Below are positions 8,701 to 15,985 of a stretch of DNA of 64,000 nt, piece after piece. Numbering within the stretch: position 1 is the stretch's first letter; each line of letters opens with the position of its first letter. Source of the stretch: an uncultured Oscillospiraceae bacterium (GTDB lineage Bacteria; Bacillota; Clostridia; Oscillospirales; Oscillospiraceae); contig CAKTXO010000002.1 of the NCBI GenBank assembly GCA_934630985.1, positions 1-64,000 on the forward strand, read 5' to 3'. The translations under genes were made by a program, and so were the position numbers. Below the pieces are notes generated by a model. It was given only the letters and a program-made list of their open reading frames with translations, was not told the origin of the DNA and ran no database searches.

Positions 8701-9030
8701 CCGTCTATATAGTGCTTCATTAAATTTCTTAATATCTTCTTCTGTTGCTTCAGCTTCATATTTTGTTCTTAAGAACTCCACTTTACCTTTATCGTTTTTT
8801 TTATAAAATTCACTGCTAATCGAAAACGAATCCGCAACTACTTGATAGATATCACTAGAATCAATTACATCACCCGTGTGCACGAGATAGTCAACCTTAA
8901 TTTTCTCGGACTTAAACTTCTCACAGAGAGTATGCAATGCTTCTTTTGCATTTTTCAACATTTCTTCCTGATCAGATAGATGAAAGTCTGATACATGAAG
9001 CAGAAAACGTAATTTACTTATATCATTCAT
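5701..9030 (-). CDS. Metallophosphoesterase fused to a STAND-type P-loop NTPase (candidate defence protein)
   Basis: This 1109-residue protein joins two enzymes. Residues 8-330 form a calcineurin-like phosphoesterase: DFH (15-17), GDVID (53-57), GNHD (141-144), AHKP (His261) and GDKH (300-303; the usual GHxH has Asp in place of the first His). Residues about 460-680 form a P-loop NTPase with Walker A GEYSSGKST (474-482) and Walker B IIDGLDEQD (553-561); the DGLDE form is typical of STAND/NACHT ATPases. The remaining 400 residues look helical and have no known motif; in STAND proteins this part senses the trigger. Antiphage STAND proteins carry an N-terminal effector, so here the phosphoesterase would be the effector. 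AT-rich composition and position at the island edge suggest transfer. GAGAGGG precedes the ATG. Function is inference. Confidence 0.75.
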   Translation of the reverse strand: MNDISKLRFLLHVSDFHLSDQEEMLKNAKEALHTLCEKFKSEKIKVDYLVHTGDVIDSSDIYQVVADSFSISSEFYKKNDKGKVEFLRTKYEAEATEEDIKKFNEALYRRIAQRFKFAQEVMSEFISELNISFGNVVICCGNHDVIRPLEKNKVKICCTTSTDAKWEYDSEDKVISTFKPFEDFLDNLGAANSAKRCGKTGQVSYCFLGNVRVLILNTNWRNPDDQKPGYYCVNCERVREAIEQIATVPEKSQSPHIILAHKPIYEICEKARLSYKRYIRTPFMSELHKFSGESGKYLCGDKHTRSIIGSFIHDIPHYIGGEPLSIPQKHTESEVEYNLLEVSGADIGMERKIHLSCDDSSNWICSIRPQDAVVSKVFNLCKGYIIKNSFEIIAESKHFSSWESICQEIYSWQPEEREGWYRNLTSLYRAICKYRKNGSVDIPIDCDNIFSFISQNICSQIGTSSSKNILNIRGEYSSGKSTFLGLLFIVLLYQYSAGNLDFIPAYFNLESNAMIPQISSEDSYNSAVKRAFAEFSNDIQSIATKEHQSVCYIIDGLDEQDCWSYRTEDSVGRGLLDVLSQYDKAWYIMSFSQHRLPRFKNTMPIRKYKDSSDILYFNPIDVREKGATDPRFVSFVGAFLKLKKRHTPVKSTEKGSPNEIGDAEVENVCDIIRGFRRLTITPGFMYEHYNYITEKGLQHDVLMHGTSSVKEIYKYYIDRQDEVCAKRLGYNYVNYAPVMAYLFTFKGYTFERFKYLRENSVFNHRHTLKPICDNYDRVYPTFLFIKKHKDAREYLIAVHYNRELRYYAEHPNEEIEGDSILNEFITRNISVQVRKMWTDTNKFVIMCEQLLQRKALSNCVQSMLIYCLAHLQIYAPIRDQLFEKLWKRGIETLNLQRGESDSGEDINKLYKSGWEITGGNSREKLDSFLNLSLKHSMLIFEHMASTNSIELVTSIIKMKEFQKYNRQYQMLYYDDLSIQGEDKKRQLDPENDIVYKGFDFHNCFNYLYVKLSSHQNYPLREFDMFTMGDLIQSRIMCRYLDGINESPNTFFYRTESSGRALDVLEKAIYIFEDYLSKYEGDKECNFYKYFARVRQELETEYSSRKNSET

Positions 9031-9084
9031 TTGTATTCTTCCCTCTCTCTTTTTCTTTTGCCTTTTCTGAGCAGAAATAAATTA

Positions 9085-9972
9085 GGGCGTATCTGAAAAC
9101 ACGAAGCGATTGTACTATTTTAACAAAATGCAGATAGAAGCAAGGTGAATAAAGGCAACAAAGGACGCTGCCAGCTTGTCATAGCGGGTGGCAACCCGGC
9201 GAAAGACTTTCAGTTTATTAAAAAAACACTCTACCCAATGCTGCTCTTTGTAGGTATGAAAGTCACAATACCAAGGATTGGTGCAGTCGCCCCTCGGAGG
9301 TATGGTAAAGACAGCATTCTGTTCCGTGATATAATCCCGGATTTGCTTTGCACCATAGGCTTTGTCACCGAGAATATTGCTTCCGGGAATCTGGACACCA
9401 GAGAGTAAATCCACCGCTGCTTTTGAATCATGTACCTGCCCGCCTGTGAGCATAAAGTGAACCGGATTTCCCAAGGCGTCTACAATCATATGGATTTTTG
9501 TAGTCTTTTCACCGCGACTTGCCCCAATAAACTGGTCGTTTTCAGAATTTATAGCCCTTTTTTGCCCCCGCGCTTTGCGGGTGAGCCTTGATAGAGGTGC
9601 TGTCGATGCAGAGATTTTCGTATTCAGCATCTGCGTTCAATGCCTGAAAAATGCGCAAAAGGGTACCGTCATCGCGCCACTTACAGAAGCGGCTGTATAC
9701 ACTCTGGTGGGGACCATAACGTTCGGGAATGTCCGCCCAGGCCGCCCTGCTTCTTGCCAGCCAGAGCATCGCATTCAACATCAAACGGTCGTCTTTCGGC
9801 GGTCTGCCTGTTTTGGCGCGGGGAATCATATCCTTGATCCGTTCCCACTGTGCATCGCTGAGTTCATATCGTCTTGCTGCCTTACGAACACCCCCATGCT
9901 TTTTCTGTCATTTTATCGCATTTTGGTTTCTTGTGCAACTTTTCTAATGCCTATTAGTTTTCAGATACGCCC
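9085..9972 (-). mobile_element. IS5-family (IS427-like) insertion sequence, 888 bp
   Basis: Terminal inverted repeats GGGCGTATCTGAAAAC (9085-9100) and its exact complement (9957-9972) bound the element, with a TA on both sides as the likely target duplication. The inside encodes a two-frame transposase. Ends, length and TA target match the IS427 subgroup of IS5. It sits 55 bases upstream of the NTPase fusion start and may have displaced or supplied its promoter. Confidence 0.9.
9115..9829 (-). CDS. IS5-family transposase, two overlapping frames joined by frameshifting
   Basis: The first frame (9542-9829) has the N-terminal DUF4096-like region (GRPPKDDRLMLNAMLWLARS) and the first catalytic aspartate in CIDSTSIKAH. 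The second frame (9115-9630) carries the second aspartate in ILGDKAYG and the glutamate in EQHWVECFFNKLK, completing a DDE set. The frames overlap at a run of six A residues (read on the minus strand), the usual slip site in this IS group. An in-frame upstream stretch encoding KKHGGVRKAARRYELSDAQW shows homology but no normal start codon, so the true start may be mutated or lie near 9829. Activity is uncertain for that reason. Confidence 0.85.
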
Positions 9973-10071
9973 TAACCTCAGACTTTGAAAATATGGATTT
10001 TCATTTCTCAGTTAAATCTGAATAAAACATCCAGCACATCCATAGTTCGCTATCCAAATTAAAATATTTCC

Positions 10072-10509
10072 TTAGTTGTTTTTGCTTAATAATAGGAAAC
10101 TCCTTTGAGTGTGTTCCATCTGGTGCCTCAGCTCCAACCAAATCAGCAAGTATTTTTTCGCATTCTGATTTTTTGTATCTAATTTTTCAAGATAACATTT
10201 ATCTAGCAAGGGTTTAGCTGTTTCATAGCGCCCTGAATCGTCCATAAATAAATTAAGCAACCTATAAAAAGCTATTTCCCCAGAAGTTTTTCCCCTTTGG
10301 GCAGAATCATATTTATGCCAATTTAAAACTAATTCATATAGCCTTTCGCATCTATACCTATCAATTTCATTCATTTGCTTTTGCTTTTCCAATCCCTTTA
10401 GCCGGTGATTATTCAGCAATGAAATAATAATATTAGCGATTGATGTAATAAGTGCAGCGAACACAGCTGTTGTGAGAATAACCGTATTAAAAAATGTTTT
10501 AAGTTCCAC
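10072..10509 (-). CDS. Small membrane-anchored protein of unknown function
   Basis: A 145-residue protein has one N-terminal membrane helix (about residues 8-32, VILTTAVFAALITSIANI) followed by a basic, helical cytoplasmic part rich in Lys, Arg and Leu. The start is a GTG with AAGGAG 8 bases upstream, a good site. I do not recognise a family. The gene is AT-rich like the NTPase fusion and is separated from it by the IS, so the two may have been neighbours before the insertion. Confidence 0.65.
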   Translation of the reverse strand: MELKTFFNTVILTTAVFAALITSIANIIISLLNNHRLKGLEKQKQMNEIDRYRCERLYELVLNWHKYDSAQRGKTSGEIAFYRLLNLFMDDSGRYETAKPLLDKCYLEKLDTKNQNAKKYLLIWLELRHQMEHTQRSFLLLSKNN

Positions 10510-10534
10510 TATCTGTTCTCCTTGTCACTTGAAT

Positions 10535-10663
10535 CTACAGAAATGAATATACCTTAATGATGACCTTTGGGGTCAGGCATACACCTGAACTATCAACGCC
10601 GTCCTCGTGGATGTCCTTGGTAAAAGCCATGAAATCCACGGTGTTGTTGCAGATTTGTAGATA
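10535..10663 (-). pseudogene. Short coding remnant
   Basis: A 42-codon open stretch reads ICNNTVDFMAFTKDIHEDG in its middle, looks protein-like and ends at a TAG just upstream of the 10509 gene, but a TAG lies close before it and there is no usable start. It is probably the tail of a lost gene. The next 370 bases to 11038 show no gene. Confidence 0.3.
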
Positions 10664-11038
10664 GCTTATCTAACTTTCAACCATTGTACACACCTCTTGC
10701 TTCATGCTGACGGACGATTTTAAGGTCATCCTATATAATGGGGTATATGTATATCAAATGCTAATTCTTATGTCAACAAGAGGCCTGCAATCCCGCTCCT
10801 CAGTGCTACCGGCTTATTTCCCTAAGTAGAAATCTGCTAGGAAAACTGGTTTAATCTTTCTATAAACAATTCTGCTTGTTATATTGCACAATTAGAATAT
10901 ATCTTCTGGCATCCGGCAGATCTTGGTCACCATTGAGCCAAGAGAAGTTACCTTTTTTCGTTATGCCAGTTATTTAGAAATAATGTAGCTTACAACTGCA
11001 CCGAGGATAAAGAAGACAAAATTGACTTACACACCTTT

Positions 11039-11374
11039 CTAGAAACTAATTCTGTTCTCTTTTTGCGTTTCATGATTGAGCATTATCCTAATCGCTTCGA
11101 TTTGATCGTGCGAAAGACTAAGCAAACTTTGAGCCTGATTTGCTTGTTCATTCAATTTGTTGACAAAATCCAACTTCCCTTCGAGTTCCCTTTGAAGACC
11201 TACTAATTCAGCGGATGATTGACTTAAAACAGAGGCGACTTTTTCGATTTTCTCTGAGATATCGGGTTCGGGATATTTTCCCTTTTGAATATACTTTAGA
11301 ATATTGGTCAGCCCTAACGAAGCACCGATGCCAGAAAGCAACACGCCAATTATTTGAATAAGAAATTCATTCAT
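11039..11374 (-). CDS. Small membrane protein with a C-terminal coiled coil
   Basis: This 111-residue protein starts at the ATG at 11374, with CGAGGG 8 bases upstream; a longer frame starts at 11479 but has no ribosome site. Residues 4-25 (FLIQIIGVLLSGIGASLGLT) are a membrane helix. Residues 45-105 are a heptad-like helix rich in Glu, Leu, Gln and Ser. I do not recognise a family. It resembles the 10072-10509 protein in layout (one helix then a cytoplasmic helix) but not in sequence. The 11375-11739 gap shows no gene. Confidence 0.6.
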   Translation of the reverse strand: MNEFLIQIIGVLLSGIGASLGLTNILKYIQKGKYPEPDISEKIEKVASVLSQSSAELVGLQRELEGKLDFVNKLNEQANQAQSLLSLSHDQIEAIRIMLNHETQKENRISF

Positions 11375-11739
11375 ATCTATTCCCTCGTTTTTGACATGCG
11401 TATTCAATCCTTTTTCAGTCCAATGCAAAGACAATCCGCTGATTGTTGCGCCGATGTAAGGATGAACCACACCGATCATACAAGAGAAGTGTTATCTAAA
11501 TCGGCTCAGTTTCAAGTCCTGCCTTACAGCTTTTAATACCGGATAATAAGGTATTATCCTTTGTTGATATTTATTTTACATCTTTTCTCTTCTTATTTCA
11601 ATGAGATTCTACTATTTCCGTTTCCCGGCCTCTCCAAAATAACGATTCCTTATTTGTATATAATTCACAATATCAGTTGATAGGTACAATCGCATTGGCC
11701 GTGTTCCAATTACTAGGGATGCCATCCAGACCTTTTTAA

Positions 11740-12057
11740 TCAGGACTTTCCTTCTTTCAGCAAAACCACTCGCCGGACGCACAGCGTTCCACTGCGGTTG
11801 AGCTTAAAACATACACGGATTTCAGAGCCAACCTCTAAGTTCACCAGACCCTCATACTGGCTCCTGGGCCACGTAATGGCAATAACTTTTTGCCCGTCTG
11901 CAAAGGTCATGTAGGTGATCAGCTTCTTTCCCTTTCCCCATCGCTTACAATCGATAGTTGCTTCAAATTCTCCGGGCTGCGTATTAAATTTATAGTCTGC
12001 TTCATTAAATGCGGATGCTTTAAACTGTCGCCTGGACAGAGCATGCTGATGTGTCAT
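11740..12057 (-). CDS. Small protein of unknown function, possibly OB-fold
   Basis: A 105-residue protein starts at the ATG at 12057, with GGAGGG 6 bases upstream; the longer frame from 12105 overlaps the methyltransferase gene and lacks a site. The C-terminal 60 residues look like alternating strands (KLITYMTFADGQKVIAI and GSEIRVCFKLN), a pattern compatible with an OB-fold, but I cannot name a family. It overlaps the end of the methyltransferase second frame by 38 bases, so the two are probably co-expressed. Confidence 0.6.
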   Translation of the reverse strand: MTHQHALSRRQFKASAFNEADYKFNTQPGEFEATIDCKRWGKGKKLITYMTFADGQKVIAITWPRSQYEGLVNLEVGSEIRVCFKLNRSGTLCVRRVVLLKEGKS

Positions 12058-13624
12058 TGAATTCCCTCCGTTCAATAAGGATCTTGATGGACAAAATGGC
12101 AGCAAGAACGCTGTTGCTTAACGCTCCTGCTGCCGCTATTATTACGACAATTCCTTGCCTCCTGAGCGCATCCCACAGTACCATGGCGATTCCACGTATG
12201 ACATACTCCACGCAGGGGATTGCCACACTGTTCCCCAGGGCTTTGTAACGGGCGGAATCCGAAGCCCCTGGGATGTTTGTCCACCCATCCGGAAAACCCT
12301 GCAAACGCTCGCACTCAAGGGGCGACAAGCGGCGAATCAGGTTGGGGCCGTCCACGATGCACTTATCGTCGCTTACATACTGGTTACTGATACCTTTGTG
12401 GTCGGATTTTACCAGCGTGCCGACTGTTTCCTGATAAGGCTGCGCCACCAGGTCTGTGGCATCTTTATGTTGCCGGGCACTCTCTGTGCTGGCTACCTCA
12501 TTTTCCTGAAATACGTCCACCCGCTGACGTGAGTAGACAGCGTGTCTGTCAGCGGTTGTAAGAGAGAATGCCACATCTTCATTGATCCCCATGCCATTTC
12601 CGCCATTATACGGCTTTCGGTCAACAATGTTCCCGGATATGCAGAATGTCTGCGGAGGCTGTTCTACAAGCGGGACGTTGTTGCCACCTGTACCGCAGCG
12701 TGCTGAAATTGTTGGGGATACCTCATGAGGGCCGGTGTATCTGGCATCTATGCCATGATTTTCATACACCATAGGCACATATTCTCCGCCCATGCCCATA
12801 GAGGCAGGAAGCATCGGCGATATGCCATCCGTTCGCACCTGTGCGTGTTCCTGATTGGATTCCAGGATCAACGGCTGATGGCTGTGCATCTGGGCACGAA
12901 GCGTTCCGGTGATATTTTCGCTGCAACCCATAATCTGTCCACCCTGATCATTCAGGCACAGGATGCTGGGACCTTTTTCTGCGGATTTCAGTGTGGGCGC
13001 ACATTCCTCCTGACTGTCGATCCCCAGGACACTCTTAGATGGCTCCGCACAGATACCAGCAGCAACTAAGGTTGTCTGCTTTGAACTGTGAGTTGTTGCC
13101 AACGCCCCGGCGATACCGTGCAGATCCCGCACCTCGTCCCTCTGGTTGGTGGCAAAGGCCGTTTTTCCTTTTGTCAGGGGTACATCTTCTCGTAGACCTG
13201 CCTGAATCTCAAGGGCGATCCGCAGCTGCTCCGGCAGTGGCTTGCCCCGTTCAGACGCACGGCGTAAAATTCCGAGGCAGGCTCTCTTGGTCAAATAGTA
13301 TTTGGGGTGCGGTTTGTCCTCCAAAATCTGCCACAAGAAAGATTCTTGTTCTTCTCTGGGGGACACCCCAGAATTGAGCATTAAGGCAGCGCCACGCCAG
13401 GGAGAAAGAATCTCCCAAAAGAATTCGCCCAGCAGGTTCCCAGCGCCCGGTGTCAGATCGAGGGACATGTACGGAATCGAACGCAATTCGGACGATTTCT
13501 TCGAGGACGATGCGGAAGTCCTCCCCCTTGGGCTGCCCTGAGCTAAAGGCTCCAGGGACGTTTTCCCACACCATGTATCGGGGTCGAACATCGAGAGCTG
13601 TTCTTCCCCGCTGTAAGTCTGCAT
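12020..13624 (-). CDS. C5 DNA methyltransferase, second part: target-recognition region and motifs IX-X
   Basis: This 534-residue protein has its own good ribosome site (AAGGAG, 10 bases before the ATG at 13624), although its first 125 codons overlap the first methyltransferase frame in another phase. The N-terminal part carries the sequence style of a separate mobile-element protein (EEQLSMFDPDTW, then KPHPKYYLTKRACLGILRRA). The middle is repetitive and Gly/Asn-rich, with ISARCGTGGNNVPLV. The end has the C5 methyltransferase motifs IX-X: RRLSPLECERLQGFPDGW and YKALGNSVAIP. Together with the upstream frame it would make a split cytosine methyltransferase, comparable to M.AquI, which is known to use two overlapping genes. 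About 45 residues after motif X are unassigned. Confidence 0.75.
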   Translation of the reverse strand: MQTYSGEEQLSMFDPDTWCGKTSLEPLAQGSPRGRTSASSSKKSSELRSIPYMSLDLTPGAGNLLGEFFWEILSPWRGAALMLNSGVSPREEQESFLWQILEDKPHPKYYLTKRACLGILRRASERGKPLPEQLRIALEIQAGLREDVPLTKGKTAFATNQRDEVRDLHGIAGALATTHSSKQTTLVAAGICAEPSKSVLGIDSQEECAPTLKSAEKGPSILCLNDQGGQIMGCSENITGTLRAQMHSHQPLILESNQEHAQVRTDGISPMLPASMGMGGEYVPMVYENHGIDARYTGPHEVSPTISARCGTGGNNVPLVEQPPQTFCISGNIVDRKPYNGGNGMGINEDVAFSLTTADRHAVYSRQRVDVFQENEVASTESARQHKDATDLVAQPYQETVGTLVKSDHKGISNQYVSDDKCIVDGPNLIRRLSPLECERLQGFPDGWTNIPGASDSARYKALGNSVAIPCVEYVIRGIAMVLWDALRRQGIVVIIAAAGALSNSVLAAILSIKILIERREFNDTSACSVQATV

Positions 13625-13942
13625 ATCTCATCTCCTTTACAATTCTGGTTTGTTCCATAAACAAGCCGGAGCGGGCGCCAGCTAAACCGGCACGCGCTCC
13701 GGCAACAGACAGTCCTGGCAAGGGCTGCCTCCGCAAATGATATCCACTGGCGGCAGCTCTGCACCATCCAGTTTCGTAATATCCCCAACATGGATCATGT
13801 CAGGGAACCGCAGTTTTGTCACCTCGATAGGAAAGGCTTCGGTCTCACTGGCCCACAGGGGGCGGATACCGTACCGCTGTGCCGCTAGAGGGAATCCGCC
13901 GATCCCATCGAACAAGCTTCCCATGGTCAATTCGTTCTGCAC
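13251..13942 (-). pseudogene. C5 DNA methyltransferase, first part: motifs I-VIII, frameshifted
   Basis: Read in the minus direction, motif I (SLFDGIGGFPLAA) and motif IV with the catalytic cysteine (CGGSPCQD) lie in one frame. Motif VI (MVWENVPGAF) and motif VIII (WGVPQRRTRIFLVADFG) lie in another. The change of frame occurs at about 13713, where one base appears to be missing: the expected continuation is QDLSVAGARAGLAGARSG. The start is probably the GTG at 13942 or the ATG at 13924; AGGAGG lies 12 bases before the GTG. If the lost base is a sequencing error the gene is intact, otherwise the enzyme is dead. It overlaps the second part by 374 bases in a different phase. Confidence 0.75.
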
Positions 13943-14011
13943 CTTAAATATGCGCCTCCTACAAGAGAAAAAGCCAACCGCATCAACGGCTGACTTTGTC
14001 GAAAATATGTT

Positions 14012-14040
14012 TTGACTTATGTGTTGATATTTGGTAGAAT
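14012..14040 (+). promoter_or_regulatory. Promoter of the small toxin gene
   Basis: TTGACT (14012-14017), a 17-base spacer and TAGAAT (14035-14040) point towards the toxin, leaving a leader of about 115 bases. The leader contains GGGCGTTGCC and a GGCGGTTAGCCCCCC segment, both complementary to sequence downstream of the toxin. Confidence 0.65.
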
Positions 14041-14162
14041 GTGTATGGTTCCTTCGGGAACCGGGCGTTGCCATAAAGGTTTAGGCGGTTAGCCCCCCTT
14101 TTTTATTACAGGGGGTAATCCTTCTTTGCCCCCTGTCCCCCTGTGGAAAGGGGGTGGTGAAT

Positions 14163-14258
14163 GTGAATGTGGTTACATATGAAGAACTGTTTCAGCTCTT
14201 GCTTGTCCTCATTTCCTTTGCCAGTCTGATTATCGCAATCATGACAAAAAAGAAGTAA
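14163..14258 (+). CDS. Small hydrophobic peptide, type I toxin of the holin-like kind
   Basis: A 31-codon frame starting at GTG 14163 (or a 29-codon form from GTG 14169) reads VVTYEELFQLLLVLISFASL then a hydrophobic end and KKK. A single membrane helix with a short charged tail and the VTYEELFQ start is the pattern of the putative holin-like toxins of Firmicutes. GGGGG lies 8 bases before the first GTG. An antisense promoter and a terminator for it lie just downstream, which is the usual type I arrangement. The peptide should act in the membrane when its RNA antitoxin is missing. Confidence 0.7.
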   Translation: MNVVTYEELFQLLLVLISFASLIIAIMTKKK

Positions 14259-14335
14259 CCGCTCCAGTCTTCCAAACTAGCGGTTACTTCATTACGCTAT
14301 TGGGGGGCTAGCCGTCTACGGCAACGCCCTTTTCT
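14245..14335 (-). ncRNA. Candidate antisense RNA antitoxin for the holin-like toxin
   Basis: A strong minus-strand promoter (14342-14369) would start an RNA near 14335. It would run through the 3' part of the toxin message and stop at the hairpin 14255-14287, whose minus-strand exit is TTCTTTTTT. Its 5' part (complement of 14305-14333) is nearly a repeat of the toxin leader. Boundaries are inferred from the promoter and terminator only. Confidence 0.65.
14255..14287 (-). terminator. Terminator of the antisense RNA
   Basis: A 9-bp stem (GTAACCGCT with AGCGGTTAC) and a 15-base loop are followed on the minus strand by TTCTTTTTT. The stem overlaps the toxin stop codon. Confidence 0.7.
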
Positions 14336-14341
14336 ATGTTC

Positions 14342-14369
14342 ATTATACCACGAATCTGCTATCTGTCAA
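14342..14369 (-). promoter_or_regulatory. Promoter of the antisense RNA
   Basis: Read on the minus strand, TTGACA (14369-14364) and TATAAT (14347-14342) are 16 bases apart, both perfect consensus. The -35 box overlaps the last codons of the recombinase gene. Confidence 0.75.
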
Positions 14370-15985
14370 GGGTCAACCGTCTGATCAATCTCCGTGCCGT
14401 CATTCAGGTACACCCTGATACGATCAGCCGAAATCACCTTTACTGTATGTACCAACTGCCGGATCCAATTCTCATCCCACTGCGTAAGTTGGGGGGAGAG
14501 GCCATTCAGCAAATCCTTTGTCACCTGCACCCTATCATATGCATTTCCTTTCTCCCGAAGGTAGGCTTCCAGTTCGTCCCGCTGCTTCTTTAGTACCGCT
14601 AGCTCGGATGTGTTCTTTTGAAACTGCTCAGTATAGTCTTCACCGGGATTTTCAGCAGCCTTTTGGAGCATTGCGCTGAAGGCATCCTGCAATTTCTGTA
14701 TCTTCTGTTTTATCTCACCCAGCGTCAGCTTATCCCCTGGCAGGCAGAGGGTTTCCTCCACCATGGCATCTGTGATTCTGTCCGCCATTGCCTTTTTCGA
14801 TGGCATCACAGAATTGACCGCTGCCAAGATCGCCCGTTGGAGAGAGCTTTCTTCCAGGGTAGGGGAATTGTGGCAGTATTTTGTGCCGTAGTCCAACCGG
14901 CTGATGCAACGCCAGACGATTTTCTTTTTCCCGTTCCTCTGCCAACTGCACCTTCGGTACAGCGTTCCGCACTCTCCGCACACCAGCCGCTCTGACAGGG
15001 CGTACTTGCTGGTGTAGCAGGAACGGCCCGTAGGAGCCTGCTTGGGAGATGGACTTTTGAGAGCGTTGCGCCTTGCCAGTTCTGCCTGAGCTGCGTTGTA
15101 CTTATCCCTGCTGACGATGGCAGGATGATTGTCCCGCACCAGGTACATGGGAAGCTGGCCTGTATTTTTGACAACCTTCTTGCTGATGCAGTCGGAGATG
15201 TAGGTTTTCTGCATCAGCACATCGCCGCAGTATTTCTCACTGGTCAGGATCGCCCGGACAGCGGGCATGGTCCATTCCTTTTCATTGCGGTAGGGGATGC
15301 CATCTGCATTCAGCATATCCCGAATCATTCGAAGACTATCACCCAGCAGGAATCTCTCAAAAATTCGCTTAACCACAGTCCCTTCTTCTGGGACGATCTG
15401 CGGATTCCCACCGGAATCTGTGGCATAGCCGTACATCTTCTCAAATTGCACATGGGTTTTGCCCTCCCGCATGGCTTGTCGGATGCCCCAGGAGACGTTC
15501 TTGGAGATGGACTCGCTTTCTGATTGGGCGAAGGCACCCAGCAGGGTGATGATCAGCTCACTGTCTGATTCCAGAGTGTTGATATTCTCCTTCTCAAAGA
15601 CCACTCCAATGCCCAGCCCCCGGAGAATGCGGATGTATTTCAGGCAGTCCACAGTGTTTCGTGAGAACCGGGAGATGGATTTTGTCAGCACCAGGTCGAT
15701 TTTCCTCTGCTTGCACAGATGGATCATATGCAGGAATTCGGGACGCTTCTTAGCAGAGGTACCGGTGATGCCCTCATCCGCGAAGATACCGGCCATAGTC
15801 CACTCCGGGTTGGTCATGATTTTATCTGTGTAGTAGCTGCATTGGGCTTCGTAGCTAGACTGCTGTTCTTCTTCCTCGGTAGGTACCCGGCAATAGGCAG
15901 CTACACGGAGCTGCCGCTTCATTGCCTGCCGGACTGCCAACGGCTTTGCCGGAATGATGGTTACGATTTTCTTTCGTTCACTCAT
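14366..15985 (-). CDS. Large serine recombinase with the catalytic serine replaced by proline
   Basis: The 539-residue protein has the normal length and order of transposon-type large serine recombinases. It has a resolvase domain (27-175) with TKSISRFSRNTVDCLKYIR and GAFAQSESESISKNVS, a recombinase domain (190-300) with GYATDSGGNPQIVPEEGTVV and ILTSEKYCGDVLMQKTY, a zinc ribbon (CGECGTLYRRC near 350) and a coiled-coil end. The active-site motif is normally CRVST; here it reads CRVPT, with proline 35 encoded by CCT at 15883-15881. A single T-to-C change would do this. Without the serine nucleophile it should not cut DNA. The ATG overlaps the stop of the preceding recombinase remnant (ATGA). 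Confidence 0.9.
   Translation of the reverse strand: MSERKKIVTIIPAKPLAVRQAMKRQLRVAAYCRVPTEEEEQQSSYEAQCSYYTDKIMTNPEWTMAGIFADEGITGTSAKKRPEFLHMIHLCKQRKIDLVLTKSISRFSRNTVDCLKYIRILRGLGIGVVFEKENINTLESDSELIITLLGAFAQSESESISKNVSWGIRQAMREGKTHVQFEKMYGYATDSGGNPQIVPEEGTVVKRIFERFLLGDSLRMIRDMLNADGIPYRNEKEWTMPAVRAILTSEKYCGDVLMQKTYISDCISKKVVKNTGQLPMYLVRDNHPAIVSRDKYNAAQAELARRNALKSPSPKQAPTGRSCYTSKYALSERLVCGECGTLYRRCSWQRNGKKKIVWRCISRLDYGTKYCHNSPTLEESSLQRAILAAVNSVMPSKKAMADRITDAMVEETLCLPGDKLTLGEIKQKIQKLQDAFSAMLQKAAENPGEDYTEQFQKNTSELAVLKKQRDELEAYLREKGNAYDRVQVTKDLLNGLSPQLTQWDENWIRQLVHTVKVISADRIRVYLNDGTEIDQTVDP

Noticed and set aside
11375-11479. An upstream extension of the 111-residue coiled-coil protein.
   Set aside because: The extension has no ribosome site and unusual composition, while the internal ATG has a good site and starts at the membrane helix.
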